Source of the DNA: Mesorhizobium tianshanense
GTDB taxonomy: Bacteria; Pseudomonadota; Alphaproteobacteria; Rhizobiales; Rhizobiaceae
Assembly: GCF_007830515.1 (NCBI RefSeq)
Contig: NZ_VLKT01000002.1
Span: 223,191 to 287,190, forward strand
Direction: 5' to 3'
Length of the DNA stretch: 64,000 nt
Within the stretch, counting starts at the first letter, position 1, and each line of letters begins with the position of its first letter. Made by a program: the position numbers and the translations under genes. Below the pieces are notes generated by a model, which was given only the letters and a program-made list of their open reading frames with translations, made no database searches and was not told where the DNA came from. Shown piece after piece: positions 63,151-64,000 of the stretch.

Positions 63151-63642
63151 ATGGACCGCCTTGACAGAAAAATCCTCCGCCTCTTGCAGGAGGACGCGAC
63201 GCTCGCGGTCGCCGATGTCGCCAAGAAAGTCGGGTTGTCGACGACGCCCTGCTGGCGGCGCATCCAGAAGCTCGAGGAGGAAGGCGTCATCAAGCGGCGC
63301 GTTGCCATCCTCGATCATGAAAAGGTGAATGTGCGGGTCACCGTATTCGTGTCGATCCGCACGAATTCGCACAGCCATGAATGGCTGCGGCGCTTTTCGG
63401 AGGTTATCCAGGAATTTCCGGAAGTGGTCGAGTTCTACCGCATGAGCGGCGACGTCGACTATCTCTTGCGCGTGGTGGTACCCGACATTGCTGCTTACGA
63501 CGCCTTCTACAAGCGGCTGATCGCCAAGATCGAGATTCGCGACGTGTCGTCTTCGTTCGCCATGGAGCAGATCAAGTACACGACCGAAATGCCGCTGGAC
63601 TACATGGTTCTTGACAAGGAATCGGGCGCGAACGCCGCCTGA
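63151..63642 (+). CDS. Lrp/AsnC family transcriptional regulator
   Basis: The 163-residue protein starts MDRLDRKILRLLQEDATLAVADVAKKVGLSTTPCWRRIQKLEEEGVIK, the usual AsnC-type helix-turn-helix, followed by a RAM ligand domain (about residues 70-150, with YRMSGDVDYLLRVVVPDI). Lrp-type proteins respond to amino acids. It is a lone gene; its target is not visible in the window. Confidence 0.92.
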   Translation: MDRLDRKILRLLQEDATLAVADVAKKVGLSTTPCWRRIQKLEEEGVIKRRVAILDHEKVNVRVTVFVSIRTNSHSHEWLRRFSEVIQEFPEVVEFYRMSGDVDYLLRVVVPDIAAYDAFYKRLIAKIEIRDVSSSFAMEQIKYTTEMPLDYMVLDKESGANAA

Positions 63643-63683
63643 GGTTTCCTTGCTTAGTTCGTCGACCGTGAACAATCCGGGCC

Positions 63684-64000
63684 CTAAGCGGCGACCGACT
63701 TCGGCCGAAGTTGAAGCAGGGCGATCAAGAGCGACAAAAAATCCTTCAGCCACCTGAGCAGGAGGGAGAAGTTGTAGCCGGCGGCGGCCAGGATGGCGTT
63801 GAGGGCGTCGCCCTGGCGGCCGGCGAGGTAGTTGCGGCCCATTCTGTGTTCGCTCTTGATGTGGCCGATGACGGGCTCGACCGCCGACCGCCGCCGCATC
63901 TGGCGCTTGATGGCTGGGGTGACGCGGCGCTTCTGGCCGGCGGTGAAGACCCTGAACTTGTGGCTCTGCGGTGCGTTGTGGCCGCGATAGCCGGCGTCGG
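63684..64000 (-). mobile_element. 3' end of an IS5-type transposase gene (continues beyond the window)
   Basis: Read on the minus strand, the frame runs in from the window end with DAGYRGHNAPQSHKFRVFTAG and continues RRRSAVEPVIGHIKSEHRMGRNYLAGRQGDALNAILAAAGYNFSLLLRWL to a stop at 63684. The catalytic Glu region (SAVEPVIGHIKSEHRMGR) is typical of DDE transposases of the IS5/IS1182 group. The rest of the element is outside the window, and no target duplication can be checked. Confidence 0.8.

Overview
The window is chromosomal DNA from a GC-rich alphaproteobacterium of the Rhizobiales, most likely Mesorhizobium or a close Phyllobacteriaceae relative. The grounds are the gene order bamA-lpxD-fabZ-lpxA-lpxI-lpxB-(gltA)-(gltX)-comEC-lexA-moeA-moaC-trpC-trpD-ppiD-tpiA-secG-pyrG, an alphaproteobacterial SOS box (GTTC-N7-GTTC) in front of lexA, LpxI instead of LpxH, DUF982 paralogues, a TAXI-type TRAP transporter and a BKACE enzyme. 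The species cannot be fixed from sequence reading alone.

Layout. 1-22.5 kb is conserved core: the end of bamA and the lipid A operon on the plus strand; gltA and gltX on the minus strand; comEC; the minus-strand run ppiD-trpD-trpC-moaC-moeA followed by lexA; then tpiA, secG, an L,D-transpeptidase, pyrG and a DUF1697 gene. 22.5-46.6 kb is accessory and mostly transport and metabolism: an NCS1 permease; two DUF982 paralogues plus decayed fragments of a third copy and of a response regulator; a TetR-controlled adaptor/FtsX-permease/ATPase export system with a clear operator; a trehalose-6-phosphate synthase-like GT20, a glycogen-debranching-type glucosidase and a GT4; a BKACE/class III aminotransferase/RpiR/TAXI-TRAP locus; and a GntR-dctP-dctQ-dctM-idonate dehydrogenase operon. 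46.5-54.3 kb looks like a copper-handling island: YqaA-like membrane protein, a His/Met/Cys-containing small secreted protein, a small lipoprotein, a TolC-like lipoprotein, a two-domain multicopper oxidase, a cupredoxin, a CusF-like protein, an orphan BrnA-like protein, a Crp/Fnr regulator and a Spy/CpxP-like protein. 54.3-63.6 kb returns to core or semi-core genes: dusA, an AraC/SDR module bounded by 40-bp direct repeats, an aspartic protease, DUF1289, cobT, a histidine kinase, a nuclease, a GST, a uracil-DNA glycosylase-like protein and an Lrp regulator. The window ends inside an insertion sequence.

How genes work together. The lpx genes build lipid A, and BamA assembles the outer membrane that holds it. 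The copper genes look like a periplasmic detoxification set (oxidase, chaperones, outer-membrane channel) without a recognisable inner-membrane pump in the window. The BKACE locus makes sense as uptake, then transamination, then acetyl-CoA-dependent cleavage of a beta-keto acid. The GntR-TRAP operon suggests import and oxidation of an aldonate-like sugar acid. No tRNA, rRNA, CRISPR array or prophage was seen. All functional calls rest on recognised motifs and gene context; no database search was possible.
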